A stretch of DNA of 64,000 nucleotides from Alphaproteobacteria bacterium (GTDB taxonomy: Bacteria > Pseudomonadota > Alphaproteobacteria > JAVJRE01). Positions 48,709-57,180 of the stretch are shown here, piece by piece. The stretch covers positions 1-64,000 of the forward strand of contig JAVJRE010000003.1 in NCBI GenBank assembly GCA_040218575.1. Reading direction: 5' to 3'. The notes under the pieces were generated by a model that ran no database searches, had not been told where the DNA came from, and saw only the letters and a list, made by a program, of their open reading frames with translations. Made by a program: the position numbers and the translations under genes. Positions within the stretch are counted from its first letter, which is position 1. Each line of letters begins with the position of its first letter.

Positions 48709-49734
48709 ATGACACTTGGGCGTCAGCTCAAACAAAAATTCATGCGCTGGATCGTGCCGGTCCTCGGTGGTCTGTTGGCACTTGGCATCGTCTTTTGGCT
48801 CTATCGCGATCTCGATATAGTTGAGTTTGCGGCTATTTTGCAGAATGCCAAGCCTTGGTGGGTCGCCGCATTGGGAGCCACCATTCTCCTTGAACAGGTC
48901 ATACAAGGCTGGAAATGGCGCCAGCTGCTTTTTGATATCAAAATGGTCTCGGTATGGCGCCTGACCGGGGCATTCCTCGCCGGCTACGCAGCCAATACGC
49001 TGGTTCCCCTGGGCATTAGCCCGGTCGTTCGATCCTGGCTGGTAGCTCGCACTGAGAATCTCAAAGTAGCAACGGTCCTTGTAACAACCGTCATATCCCG
49101 ATTTGTCGACGGCATCGTCTTTGCAGCCATGGCCGGTCTGGCGGCTGCGACAGTTCCGGTCATGCAACTTGAAACCGGCGTCGGAACGGGCCTCCTTATT
49201 GCCGGGTTGCTCAATGTCGCCCTGTTTGGTGGCGCCCTCTGGCTACTCTTTCGTGCTCGACATCACCTGAATAGAGAAACCTCTTTCGCCAGTCGAATTG
49301 TTGAGCGTATTTCTCGGCTGAGCCAGAGACACTTAAGCGGGATTCGTCTCGCCCTTGTGGAAGGAATCATATGGCCGCGTCAAAGGCGGCGGCAGATATT
49401 CGTGATCGGCGCAAGCGTGACCATGAAATTGGTTGCCCTGACCCATTTTCTCTGGGCTGGTCTGGCGATCGGTGTTCGTCTCGATCCTCTCGACTATCTG
49501 TTCCTGATGGTCTTCGCCGGGTTCGGAATGATTATCGCTAGGTTCGTCCGGATGCCGGGTGGCTTTATCATCGGATCGGGCTTGGCGATGAAGCTGGTGG
49601 GTGTGCCAGACGAGCAGGCGATTGTTATGATTTTGCTGAATCAAATGACATCCGTCATTCTCGTGATCGGTATTGGCTTCGTCATATTGGGGAGATCTGG
49701 AATCGAGATTCGCGGGCTGCAGAATTCACCGTGA
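48709..49734 (+). CDS. Lysylphosphatidylglycerol synthase/UPF0104-type membrane protein
   Basis: 341 aa, about 8 membrane segments. The LPG synthase TM family is seen in the pattern VPVLGGLLALGIVFWLYRDL, WWVAALGATILLEQVIQGWK (the W-R motif WKWRQLLF), FLAGYAANTLVPLGISPVVR (the P-x-x-x-G-E/S-x-x-R region) and TTVISRFVDGIVFAAMAGLA. Homologues are flippases or transfer enzymes for lipid-linked amino acids or polyprenols; the role here is unassigned. The MFS gene starts with a 4-nt overlap (GTGA), so the two are coupled. Confidence 0.82.
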   Translation: MTLGRQLKQKFMRWIVPVLGGLLALGIVFWLYRDLDIVEFAAILQNAKPWWVAALGATILLEQVIQGWKWRQLLFDIKMVSVWRLTGAFLAGYAANTLVPLGISPVVRSWLVARTENLKVATVLVTTVISRFVDGIVFAAMAGLAAATVPVMQLETGVGTGLLIAGLLNVALFGGALWLLFRARHHLNRETSFASRIVERISRLSQRHLSGIRLALVEGIIWPRQRRRQIFVIGASVTMKLVALTHFLWAGLAIGVRLDPLDYLFLMVFAGFGMIIARFVRMPGGFIIGSGLAMKLVGVPDEQAIVMILLNQMTSVILVIGIGFVILGRSGIEIRGLQNSP

Positions 49735-50999
49735 CCTCTGAAGGCGACTCGTCACGCGACGATCAATCACCACGTTCATCGTTCATTCGTATTGCAGGTG
49801 CGGGAACGACATTTCAGGCGGGTTCGGCAGCCATTGATTCAGCGACCATCATGTCGGCTCTGGTCCTTCAACTCACGGGCAGTGTCATTGCCGTTGGTGC
49901 CGTTCCGGCGATCCTCAGATTTGGCTGGCTGTTTCCTCAGTTCTTCGTTGGGTATTTTGCCAGCCGCAGCGCGTCCAGTATGCGGTACTACGTCGTCGGC
50001 GCCTTCGGCCGTGCCGCTGTCATCGCTGCTCTGGCCGTGGTTCTCGCCATCGGAGCAACCTGGCCGGCTCTGTTTTTATCGGTGGCTGTGCTGGGGTTGT
50101 GGACTCTCTATGCCTTCGTCAGTGGGATTGTCGCAGTCCCCTACAATGACATTGTCGCACGGGCGATACCTTCTGATCTGCGTAGCCGACTTCTGGCGAC
50201 CCGTTTCCTTGGCGGCGGAATACTGGCCCTGTTCGTCGCAGCTGCCGCTAACAGCCTAATAGAACAAATCTCATTTCCACAGTCGTTTGCTGCGGTGTTT
50301 GCGCTTTCAGCGGCCCTGATGATTGTCTCGTCAGCCATCTTCGTTTCCATACCGGAACCTGTACGGCCAGTAGCAGGTCGTAAGTCGGATCAGAGTTTTG
50401 GTCAGTACTTCACAAAGGGGATTAACACCTATCGGTCCCACGCGACGTTTCGTCGATTTGTCCATGCGCAGTGGTGCGGTGGTGTTGTCCTTATGGCTAT
50501 GCCTTTTTATGTAGTCCAGGCCAACCAGAGTGGCCTGAATCTGGACCGGATTGCGCTTCTGCTGGGCGCACAGGCGCTCGGTGCCCTGTTGTCCAATCCA
50601 TTGTGGGGCTGGTGGGGAGATCGTATCGGAAAAAGGAGTCTCATGCGTGCAGTGACTACCGGTCGCATGGTTCCGCCTGCGTTAGTATTGCTTACTTCAA
50701 TAGGTGGTTTTGAATTTGGCCTTTTACCTGTCTATGCCGTGGTGTTCTTTGTGCTTGGGGCGTTGTCGAATGGACTGACCATTGCTGTCATTGGTCTGCT
50801 AATGGAGATTTCTCCAAACGACCAGCGTCCGGCGTATGCAGGTTACTTCAATGCCCTTACCGCGCCGGCATTTTTACTACCGTTTGTCGGCGGCTTCATC
50901 GTGCAATTTTCAGGGATAGTAGTGGTCTTCGGATTGTCAATTGTGTTCGCTATCGCGCAAACGGTGCTGATTGGTAAACTGCGTACTCACCAACTTTAG
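49731..50999 (+). CDS. MFS transporter
   Basis: 422 aa from the GTG at 49731, 10-12 helices. MFS layout with a central cytoplasmic loop (IPEPVRPVAGRKSDQSFGQY) between two six-helix halves; helices such as ALVLQLTGSVIAVGAVPAIL and FPQSFAAVFALSAALMIVSS. The A-motif-like loop DRIGKRSLMRAVTTGRM follows helix 8. Substrate unknown. Coupled to the lipid-linked membrane protein gene before it. Confidence 0.82.
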   Translation: MTSEGDSSRDDQSPRSSFIRIAGAGTTFQAGSAAIDSATIMSALVLQLTGSVIAVGAVPAILRFGWLFPQFFVGYFASRSASSMRYYVVGAFGRAAVIAALAVVLAIGATWPALFLSVAVLGLWTLYAFVSGIVAVPYNDIVARAIPSDLRSRLLATRFLGGGILALFVAAAANSLIEQISFPQSFAAVFALSAALMIVSSAIFVSIPEPVRPVAGRKSDQSFGQYFTKGINTYRSHATFRRFVHAQWCGGVVLMAMPFYVVQANQSGLNLDRIALLLGAQALGALLSNPLWGWWGDRIGKRSLMRAVTTGRMVPPALVLLTSIGGFEFGLLPVYAVVFFVLGALSNGLTIAVIGLLMEISPNDQRPAYAGYFNALTAPAFLLPFVGGFIVQFSGIVVVFGLSIVFAIAQTVLIGKLRTHQL

Positions 51000-51112
51000 G
51001 GACCGCATGGGTCGGCCGGCTCAGTCTGTGTGAGCGGACACGACCGATCAATTTTTGGGTCAGGGTCAGCGTTGATCGGTATGTCCCATAAAGCCAGGGA
51101 AGGTGTGCTAAA

Positions 51113-51850
51113 GTGATTGATAAGCAGACTCATCATCGTATCAGGTTCGATCCCGGCTGGAAAATCCGCCACCTTGGTGTGATCGGCGTGGCCACGCTCA
51201 TCGCCTATGGGTTTCTGCTGTCTCGTCCAGAGTGGGCCGAAATGCACCGTTGGAACCGTGCACTGGGAGACGCGTCTTTCGTTCTTGTCGCGCTTGCCAT
51301 GGCAATAGGACCGCTATCCCGTCTTCTGCCTTCGTTCCGTATGGCAATTCCATGGCGTCGTGAGTTTGGCGTTCATGGTGTATTGCTGGGCATGGCCCAT
51401 GTTGTCGTTATTCTGTTCGGCTGGGTCGAGTTGGATCTCGTCCGTCTGTTCGGTTACGAGGTCCATCCGGCGACAGAGCGCTACGTCATGGTGCAACACG
51501 GGTTTGGTCTGGCTAACACCATTGGTATCGTAGCTGCGGTTTATGGCACGATGCTGGCGGCAATTTCAAATACCTGGAGTCAACGCAGACTGGGTGGCCC
51601 GGTGTGGAAATTTTTCCAGCAGAGCAGCTACGTGCTGTGGATGCTGATCGTGCTGCACACCGGCTATTTTCTCTTTCTTCACTTCCAGGACTTTCATCGT
51701 CGCGTGCCGGAGCCGAATTGGGCTCAGTGGCCCTTCGCAGTGGTTGTCCTGGCTATCCTGTCACTTCAGATTGCCGCATCAATACAGACGTGGCGTCCAC
51801 GTTTGCACCGTCGTGGCCGCATGACAGGCTTGACGGACAGCCGATCCTGA
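51113..51850 (+). CDS. Ferric-reductase-like/heme membrane protein (MsrQ-related)
   Basis: 245 aa from the GTG at 51113 (AAGG upstream). Five or six helices with conserved histidines for heme b: WNRALGDASFVLVALAMAIG, FGVHGVLLGMAHVVVILFGW, VMVQHGFGLANTIGIVAAVY and SSYVLWMLIVLHTGYFLFLH. The pattern fits the ferric-reductase transmembrane domain family used by MsrQ and NOX-like proteins. No flavin or NAD domain is present, so it needs a partner. Function unspecific: transfer of electrons across the inner membrane. Confidence 0.8.
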   Translation: MIDKQTHHRIRFDPGWKIRHLGVIGVATLIAYGFLLSRPEWAEMHRWNRALGDASFVLVALAMAIGPLSRLLPSFRMAIPWRREFGVHGVLLGMAHVVVILFGWVELDLVRLFGYEVHPATERYVMVQHGFGLANTIGIVAAVYGTMLAAISNTWSQRRLGGPVWKFFQQSSYVLWMLIVLHTGYFLFLHFQDFHRRVPEPNWAQWPFAVVVLAILSLQIAASIQTWRPRLHRRGRMTGLTDSRS

Positions 51851-52110
51851 TTGCCGTCTGGGGCATAGTTTGGAGAACACAAATGGTTCGGGAGCTTCCA
51901 GATTGCTCTATTGGATTCAGATGTTGCGGTGGTTTGACACACAGATAAGAATAGCCGACCAAATCAGGCTGGCAGAGGTATACAGTTGATGCAATTCAGA
52001 GATCATTCAGGGATCGCCAAGGTTTCGGGGTGTTATGAACTCTCGTTTCCGGATGACGGTCTGGGTGAAACAACCGTAGCTGTCGGCTTATGAGATAGGG
52101 AGACGGAGCC

Positions 52111-52272
52111 ATGAACGGAATGTCGAATGGAATGATGGACGGAATGTCAGGCTTCATGTTTTGGGGTATGGGCCTGACTTGGATCTTGGTCTTTGCCCTA
52201 CTGGTCCTCGGCGTTGCTGCTTTGCTCAAGTATTTGTTTCGTAGTGACAAGCGGAGCAACGGCCAGTCGTAG
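52111..52272 (+). CDS. Small methionine-rich membrane peptide
   Basis: 53 aa, with GGGAGACGGAGCC upstream of the ATG. The N-terminus MNGMSNGMMDGMSGFMFWGM is extremely Met/Gly-rich, then one membrane helix (GLTWILVFALLVLGVAALLK) and a short charged tail (RSDKRSNGQS). Met-rich repeats of this kind often bind Cu+ or Ag+. It lies between a heme membrane protein and a TlpA-like thioredoxin, a context of redox and copper handling. The function is inferred only. Confidence 0.65.
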   Translation: MNGMSNGMMDGMSGFMFWGMGLTWILVFALLVLGVAALLKYLFRSDKRSNGQS

Positions 52273-52336
52273 AATCTGTTCTCGGCGCATACGGGCGCAG
52301 TGAGTAGCTTGGAACGCACGAATCCTTGAGAGGGTT

Positions 52337-52927
52337 ATGCGCAGCCTGATCGAACGGAGGGTGGCTGTCTGTATCGCCCTATTCTTGGTGTGGCCGGGGT
52401 CAGCCACCGCCGATTCTTTGCCGCGCCTTTTCAGCGAAACCTCACAGTACATCTCTCTGCGGCCGCTAACGACAGCGCCGAATATGCAGCTATTGGACAC
52501 CAGTGGGTCTCCAGTTCGGCTGTCTGACTTCATGGAGCGCCCCGTCGTTCTAAATTTCTGGGCGACCTGGTGCGAGCCTTGTTTGCGTGAGATGCCGTCG
52601 CTGGATCGGCTCGCATACCAGGCAGAGAGTCTTGGAATCGTGGTTCTGGCGGTTTCCATTGATGAAGATGGGATGACGTCCGTGGCAACTTTTCTGCGTG
52701 GGAACGCGATCACAGATCTGAAGGTCCTGCTGGACCCTAACCTTGATATCGCATTTATCGAGCGGGAGAACGCACGGCGCGATGCCTTGGGCATTTACGG
52801 ATTGCCAATCACCTACTTCATCGATTCAGCAGGTCAAGTACGCGGTTACATCACCGGTGCCGTGGATTGGTCCGATTCTGAAGCGCGCCGCTTCTTGGCG
52901 CACTTGAAGGGAATCACTAAGTCATAG
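52337..52927 (+). CDS. TlpA/ResA-type periplasmic thioredoxin
   Basis: 196 aa. Signal peptide (VAVCIALFLVWPGSATADS). AhpC/TSA-type thioredoxin fold: APNMQLLDTSGSPVRLSDFM, then VLNFWATWCEPCLREMPSLD with the WCEPC redox motif at residues 78-82, and the cis-proline GIYGLPITYFIDSAGQV. Acts as a periplasmic thiol-disulfide reductant for cytochrome c or copper-site maturation. Convergent with the amidohydrolase gene downstream. Confidence 0.88.
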   Translation: MRSLIERRVAVCIALFLVWPGSATADSLPRLFSETSQYISLRPLTTAPNMQLLDTSGSPVRLSDFMERPVVLNFWATWCEPCLREMPSLDRLAYQAESLGIVVLAVSIDEDGMTSVATFLRGNAITDLKVLLDPNLDIAFIERENARRDALGIYGLPITYFIDSAGQVRGYITGAVDWSDSEARRFLAHLKGITKS

Positions 52928-52945
52928 GGGTCTGAGGTCTGGGCC

Positions 52946-53935
52946 TTAGGCAGCAAGCTTGAGTGTGAAAATCTTTGCTGCGTTGCCGGCCAGGATACTC
53001 TCTGATTGGTTGTGATTGAGATCAAGTGCGCGCACTGCGGCAATCGAATCATCACTGGTGAACACGGGAAAATCTGTCCCGATCATTATTCGGTCGGCGC
53101 CGAAGGTTTCGATGGCGAGACTTAGCGCACGCGGGCCCAGAGAAGCATTGTCTACATAAAGTCGCCGAATGCGCTCCGAGGGAATGGGTGCGTCGGGCGT
53201 CCTTGTCCTGGCGACATGGTCCATCCTCTCCAGGAGAAATGGGATGACACCACCGAGGTTGATGACCTGAATAGTCAGGTCAGGGAACGGATCGAGCAGA
53301 TCGGTCATCGCTAAGGTTACCACCGCGTGGGACACTTCGTTCTGGATGGCCAGACTACTGAAGCGATGATTGTGGTTGTCTGTGAATTTGCCGGCGGGCG
53401 ATTCGCCAGCCCGGAATCCCGGATGGACCAACAGATGGGCACCGAGCTCATTGGCGACTTCCAGGAGCGGAGTCAGATATTGGGCTGTCTCGAGGCTCTC
53501 GAAATAGCGAGCCGGGACAATAGCGCCCTTGAGCCCGAGGATCTGGCAGCAGTGGGTCAATTCCTTCCGTGCGGCATTCAAATCGGCATAGGGTAGGCCA
53601 GCAAGCCCGCTGAACCGTTGTGGTTCATCTCGGCAAACTTTAGCCAGATCCTCGTTTGCAGCGCGCAACACTGGCGCAGCGACGTCTACCGGTCCCGCGT
53701 CTATGCCGAGTAGGCCTGGGAACGACATAATCTGGTGTGTGATGCCAAAACGATCCATGAACTCACGGCGTCGGCCTAAATCCTGTTGCTCGGCTTTCAG
53801 CGGGAATGCACTGGTGTGGCTATAGGTCCTGGCTACGCCGCTTTTGTCGTTCCGAATATAGGGTAGTTCGGTTCGTGTCCTTAGGTGGCCGATCAGGCTC
53901 GGTGCCATGAAGTGGCTATGCGTATCGATGATCAT
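52946..53935 (-). CDS. Amidohydrolase (ACMSD/2-amino-3-carboxymuconate decarboxylase-like)
   Basis: 329 aa. N-terminal metal motif IIDTHSHFMAPSL (H-x-H), then GLKGAIVPARYFESLETAQY, LLVHPGFRAGESPAGKF, INLGGVIPFLLERMDHVART and the C-terminal SERIRRLYVDNASLGPRALS then FGADRIMIGTDFPVF with the catalytic Asp. This is the amidohydrolase-2 subfamily that decarboxylates or hydrolyses aromatic acids and amides. The last codons are duplicated as a pseudogene at 26469-26562. It is the last gene of the minus-strand series ending the RiPP region; whether it takes part there is unknown. Confidence 0.85.
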   Translation of the reverse strand: MIIDTHSHFMAPSLIGHLRTRTELPYIRNDKSGVARTYSHTSAFPLKAEQQDLGRRREFMDRFGITHQIMSFPGLLGIDAGPVDVAAPVLRAANEDLAKVCRDEPQRFSGLAGLPYADLNAARKELTHCCQILGLKGAIVPARYFESLETAQYLTPLLEVANELGAHLLVHPGFRAGESPAGKFTDNHNHRFSSLAIQNEVSHAVVTLAMTDLLDPFPDLTIQVINLGGVIPFLLERMDHVARTRTPDAPIPSERIRRLYVDNASLGPRALSLAIETFGADRIMIGTDFPVFTSDDSIAAVRALDLNHNQSESILAGNAAKIFTLKLAA

Positions 53936-54360
53936 GATGGTTGCCTGTATTACTATCGTTCCTGGTCGCTTTTATCACAGTCGAGCCAATTAGAAGTTCG
54001 GCAACTGGGCACTCCCGCCGCGATGTGTCCGCGAAGGCAAAAACTCCCTGATAGGACTTGCAATTTCCCTGATGGGAGGAGAAAAACTCCCTGTTCCGGT
54101 GAGTAGGGAATTGAGCGAAGAATCCTCGGAAGTCTGCCGCTTGTACCGGCGGCCGTCCCAATAATTGGCGGCCCAGTTGAGGGTATTCCCTGTATTTTCC
54201 CTGTTGAACAGGGAAACCCGGCAAGAGACGGGTTCGCAGTAGACTGCCTGCACCGCCACTGAGTTCGTCACGATATCCTTGTTGAGTCGCGAAGCGGCGC
54301 GGAGTAGCCACCGCGCTGCCGGGTGGCGCTGGTGGCGCGGCGCCGCCTGGCCGGTGACGC
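53936..54360 (-). other. Intergenic region with clustered TCCCTG motifs
   Basis: 425 nt between the CoA-transferase and amidohydrolase genes. It contains the repeat cluster at 54040-54215. Minus-strand frames crossing it lack protein features and are widely known as spurious reading of such repeats. No tRNA fragment is visible. Confidence 0.5.
54040..54215. repeat. Cluster of TTCCCTG/CTCCCTG (CAGGGA) motifs
   Basis: At least five copies of the motif (A/T)(C/T)TCCCTG or its complement occur near 54043, 54064, 54088, 54186 and 54197, plus the reverse CAGGGAA near 54209 and AGGGAA near 54104. Such CAGGGA-rich blocks are common non-coding sequences of Alphaproteobacteria near mobile DNA, perhaps decayed integrase ends. 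The function is unknown. Confidence 0.5.
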
Positions 54361-55548
54361 TCAGTCCGGCGGCCCGGGGTTGGGCGTTGCCGTGTCCGGC
54401 ACGGACGCAAGGACTTCGGCCGTATGCTGACCCAGCGAGGGCGGCGGCGTGACGGGCCGGTTCTCCTCGCCGAGGTGCAGTGGGTGCTGCAGGACGGTGA
54501 CTTCGCCGGCCGTTGGATGATGGACCGACCGCAGGACACCGCGCGCGGCGAAGTGCGGATTGGCGAGCACCTCCGGCAGGGTTTTGACTGGCGCCACCGG
54601 GACCGACGCGCTCTGCAGGCAATCAACCACATCGCGGGTCGTCCGCGCCGTGGTCCAGGCGGTGAGGATCGCCCGCAATGCAGGCTCATTTTCGGTGCGC
54701 GCATGATCGGTGGAAAAGCGGCTGTCGTCAGCCAGCTCCGGACGACCGATCGCCGCCATCAGGCGGGCAAACATGGGCTGGTTTGCGGCGGCCATGACGA
54801 TGTGGCTGTCGGCGGTGGGAAAACAGTCCGACGGAGTGCTGATGGGGTTGCGGCTGCCGACCCGGCGAGGCGTATTGCCACCATAGACGGTGTCGGCCAA
54901 CGCGGTCACCATCATGGAGACGAGGGAATCCACCATGGCGACTTCCATATAGCGGCCATGGCCGGTTCGCTGACGCTCCAGCAGGCCGCTCAGAATACCG
55001 ATGACCGCATAGAGCCCGGTGGACACATCGCCGATGGATTCGCCGACCCGGGTCGGCGGGCTCCCGGCACTGCCGTTAAAGCTCATGAGCCCGCTCATGG
55101 CCTGGGAAATGATGTCATAGGCCGGCCGCTGGGCCTCCGGTCCCGACTGGCCGAAGCCCGAAATGCTGAGATAGATGAGGTCCGGCCGGATGGCCGACAG
55201 CGCCGCATGATCAATGCCCAGGCGCCCGGCCACGCCGGGACGGAAGTTCTCAATCACCACATGGCAGCTCGCCACCAGGCGGTGAATGGCGGCCCTGCCG
55301 GCGGCGGACTTGAGATCCAGAACGACACTCTTCTTGTTGCGGTTCAGCAGCATGAAATAGCCGCCCTCGCCGCCTTGCTTTGGACCCCAGTGGCGCGATT
55401 CATCCCCCCCGTCCGGCCGCTCCACCTTGATCACCTCGGCGCCGAGATCGCCCAGGATAGCGGTGCAGAAAGGGCCGGACAGCGCCCGCGTAAAATCGAG
55501 AACGCGAATTCCTTGCAGTGGCGCGCCTGGCGCCGGCTTGTCATCCAT
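54361..55548 (-). CDS. CaiB/BaiF family CoA-transferase
   Basis: 395 aa. Class III CoA-transferase motifs: GIRVLDFTRALSGPFCTAIL, LGDLGAEVIKVERPDGGDES, FMLLNRNKKSVVLDLKSAAG and FRPGVAGRLGIDHAALSAIR, with the catalytic Asp expected in the stretch ISQAMSGLMSFNG (aligned to the D of the D-x-x-x-Q-A family). It moves CoA between organic acids. It lies 86 bp after the CRP-type regulator gene on the same strand. A direct role in peptide maturation is not known for this family; the acyl partner is unknown. It may be a neighbour rather than part of the RiPP pathway. Confidence 0.9.
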   Translation of the reverse strand: MDDKPAPGAPLQGIRVLDFTRALSGPFCTAILGDLGAEVIKVERPDGGDESRHWGPKQGGEGGYFMLLNRNKKSVVLDLKSAAGRAAIHRLVASCHVVIENFRPGVAGRLGIDHAALSAIRPDLIYLSISGFGQSGPEAQRPAYDIISQAMSGLMSFNGSAGSPPTRVGESIGDVSTGLYAVIGILSGLLERQRTGHGRYMEVAMVDSLVSMMVTALADTVYGGNTPRRVGSRNPISTPSDCFPTADSHIVMAAANQPMFARLMAAIGRPELADDSRFSTDHARTENEPALRAILTAWTTARTTRDVVDCLQSASVPVAPVKTLPEVLANPHFAARGVLRSVHHPTAGEVTVLQHPLHLGEENRPVTPPPSLGQHTAEVLASVPDTATPNPGPPD

Positions 55549-55634
55549 TGTCGCCTCTAGAACGGTTCACCGGTCCAGCCACCACAGGCGGCTCCATCGG
55601 CGGTTGATGACAAGCAACACGACCGGCAGACCCG

Positions 55635-56369
55635 CTACGATTTCGCCGTGATCCGGCCGAGCGCCTCCGGGTCATGAATGAGTATGTAGCCTTTTTCGTA
55701 GCTCAGTACGCCGTCCTTCTGCCACACGCCGATCTCCCTGTTGACACTCTCGCGCGATGCGCCGGTCATCTGCGACAGGGTCTCCTGGGACAGAGGCAGG
55801 GTCAGTCGAATACCCTGCGGCGTGTGCTGGCCATAGGTAGTGCTGAGGCTGAGCAATCGCCGTGCCAGACGATCCTTCAGGCCGCGAAAAATCGTATCCT
55901 CAATAACCTCGCTGGAGCGGCGCACATGGCCGCACAGCACGCGCAGCAGGCTGATGCAGAATCCGGGGTTATTGTTGAGGAAGGCGAGGAACGATGGCCG
56001 CGTGATTTCAAGCAAGCTGCTTTGGGTCACGGCAATAGCGCCAGCCGTTCGGGGCTGTTCATCAATAACGGCGATCTCGCCAAACATCTCATCGGACTCG
56101 AGAATATTGAGCATGATTTCCTTGCCGTCGGGCGAGGTTGTCCGAATGCCGATACGGCCGCTCAGAATGTAGTAAAAGGCCTCGCCCGTATCGCCGCGTT
56201 CGAAGACCACCGCACCATTGTCGAACGGGCGTATTCTCGCCTCGGCGACGAGCGGTGCGATTTCAGATTCAGAGAGGGTCGAGAACAGCGGCGCATTCAA
56301 CAGGCGCTGCGCCAGCCGGCTCGCGTCACTGTCCGGCAGGAGTTCACTGGCTACGGGCTTGCGCATCAT
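55635..56369 (-). CDS. CRP/FNR-family regulator with CRP-like recognition helix
   Basis: 244 aa. Cyclic-nucleotide domain: FDNGAVVFERGDTGEAFYYI, LSGRIGIRTTSPDGKEIMLN and the phosphate-binding cassette FGEIAVIDEQPRTAGAIAV (Arg-Thr at the E. coli CRP Arg82-Ser83 position). No Fe-S cysteines, so not an FNR oxygen sensor. The C-terminal wHTH has LSQMTGASRESVNREIGVWQ, with Arg, Glu and Arg at the CRP contact positions (R180, E181, R185). It should thus bind TGTGA-N6-TCACA. The perfect site before the RiPP precursor gene suggests direct control. It sits 42 bp downstream of TfuA on the same strand. Confidence 0.9.
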   Translation of the reverse strand: MMRKPVASELLPDSDASRLAQRLLNAPLFSTLSESEIAPLVAEARIRPFDNGAVVFERGDTGEAFYYILSGRIGIRTTSPDGKEIMLNILESDEMFGEIAVIDEQPRTAGAIAVTQSSLLEITRPSFLAFLNNNPGFCISLLRVLCGHVRRSSEVIEDTIFRGLKDRLARRLLSLSTTYGQHTPQGIRLTLPLSQETLSQMTGASRESVNREIGVWQKDGVLSYEKGYILIHDPEALGRITAKS

Positions 56370-56411
56370 CCGACCGCATGTTTCCTGGAAATGCGACGAT
56401 ATCAGGATTGA

Positions 56412-57176
56412 TCAGTAGCCGTCCTGTCCATAGAAACCCGGTCCCTGACGCTCCGCCTTACGGATGGCGGCGCGCCAGGCGATCGTGCTTTCAAAGGCGA
56501 AGGTCACGTCCATCGGCGTGTGCCCGGACGATGCCATTTTACGCATGGCCCGGAGCATTTCCATTGCATCCAGCTTCTTTTGATCGACCCGCCCGCTGGG
56601 CAGCCACTCCACCAGGCTGTTGACTTCACTGGTGGCCGGCAGTGAGTCGCGGAGCAGCGTCATGATCTTCGGAAAGGAACGCCCCTTGTAGTGGAGGCCC
56701 TTGGCGATGGCCAGCAACTGGCGCGAGAACTCAGCGGAGATGACTTCTTCCAGGACCGCCCGGGAGACGGTCGCGCGAATATTCACCATGGCTTCCGACA
56801 GGGCCGGGTAATTCAGCTCAGCCGGTCCGTGCGTGACGGTCACCTCGTCATCGTCTTCGATCCACCCTTCCTGATAGGCCTTGTAGATCTGGCCGACGCC
56901 GACCATGCCGAAGGGCGCCAGCTCCGCCGCCCGCAGCGCGCCCATGCTCGATGCGCCAAAGACATGGACGCCCTGCTGCATGGCCCAGAGGATTTCCTTG
57001 TGCCAGACAGACGGCCGTGTCTCAAAATAGCCGTCGATCAGGCCTATGGCGCTGGGTCTTTCCTTGGCGGCCTTGTAGATATCCCCTTGCGCGGCGGGCG
57101 CCAGCACCCGGCAGTCCAGACACCGCAGCGCATCGTCCTTTTTTATCGAGGGGCCACAGAAGACAACCATGACCAT
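56412..57176 (-). CDS. TfuA-like protein (thioamide partner of YcaO)
   Basis: 254 aa; start at 57176 or 57170 (MVMVVFCGPSIKKDD). The TfuA core is seen in VVFCGPSIKKDDALRC, then APAAQGDIYKAAKERPSAIG, LIDGYFETRPSVWHKEILWA and HVFGASSMGALRAAELAPFG. YcaO-TfuA pairs install thioamides in peptide backbones: TfuA is thought to deliver sulfide to the YcaO, which activates the amide with ATP. Known examples are methyl-coenzyme M reductase in methanogens and the thioamitide and thiovarsolin RiPPs; the name comes from trifolitoxin biosynthesis in Rhizobium. It is separated from the YcaO stop by only 4 nt, so the pair is co-translated. Confidence 0.92.
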   Translation of the reverse strand: MVMVVFCGPSIKKDDALRCLDCRVLAPAAQGDIYKAAKERPSAIGLIDGYFETRPSVWHKEILWAMQQGVHVFGASSMGALRAAELAPFGMVGVGQIYKAYQEGWIEDDDEVTVTHGPAELNYPALSEAMVNIRATVSRAVLEEVISAEFSRQLLAIAKGLHYKGRSFPKIMTLLRDSLPATSEVNSLVEWLPSGRVDQKKLDAMEMLRAMRKMASSGHTPMDVTFAFESTIAWRAAIRKAERQGPGFYGQDGY

Positions 57177-57180
57177 GGGC

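Noticed and set aside
53916-54704. Minus-strand frames across the CAGGGA-rich region
   Set aside because: Arg/Pro-rich frames over a repeat cluster with no ribosome-binding site. Known to be spurious in related genomes.
54424-55560. Long plus-strand frame opposite the CoA-transferase gene
   Set aside because: Composition is typical of an antisense shadow; the minus-strand protein has clear family motifs.
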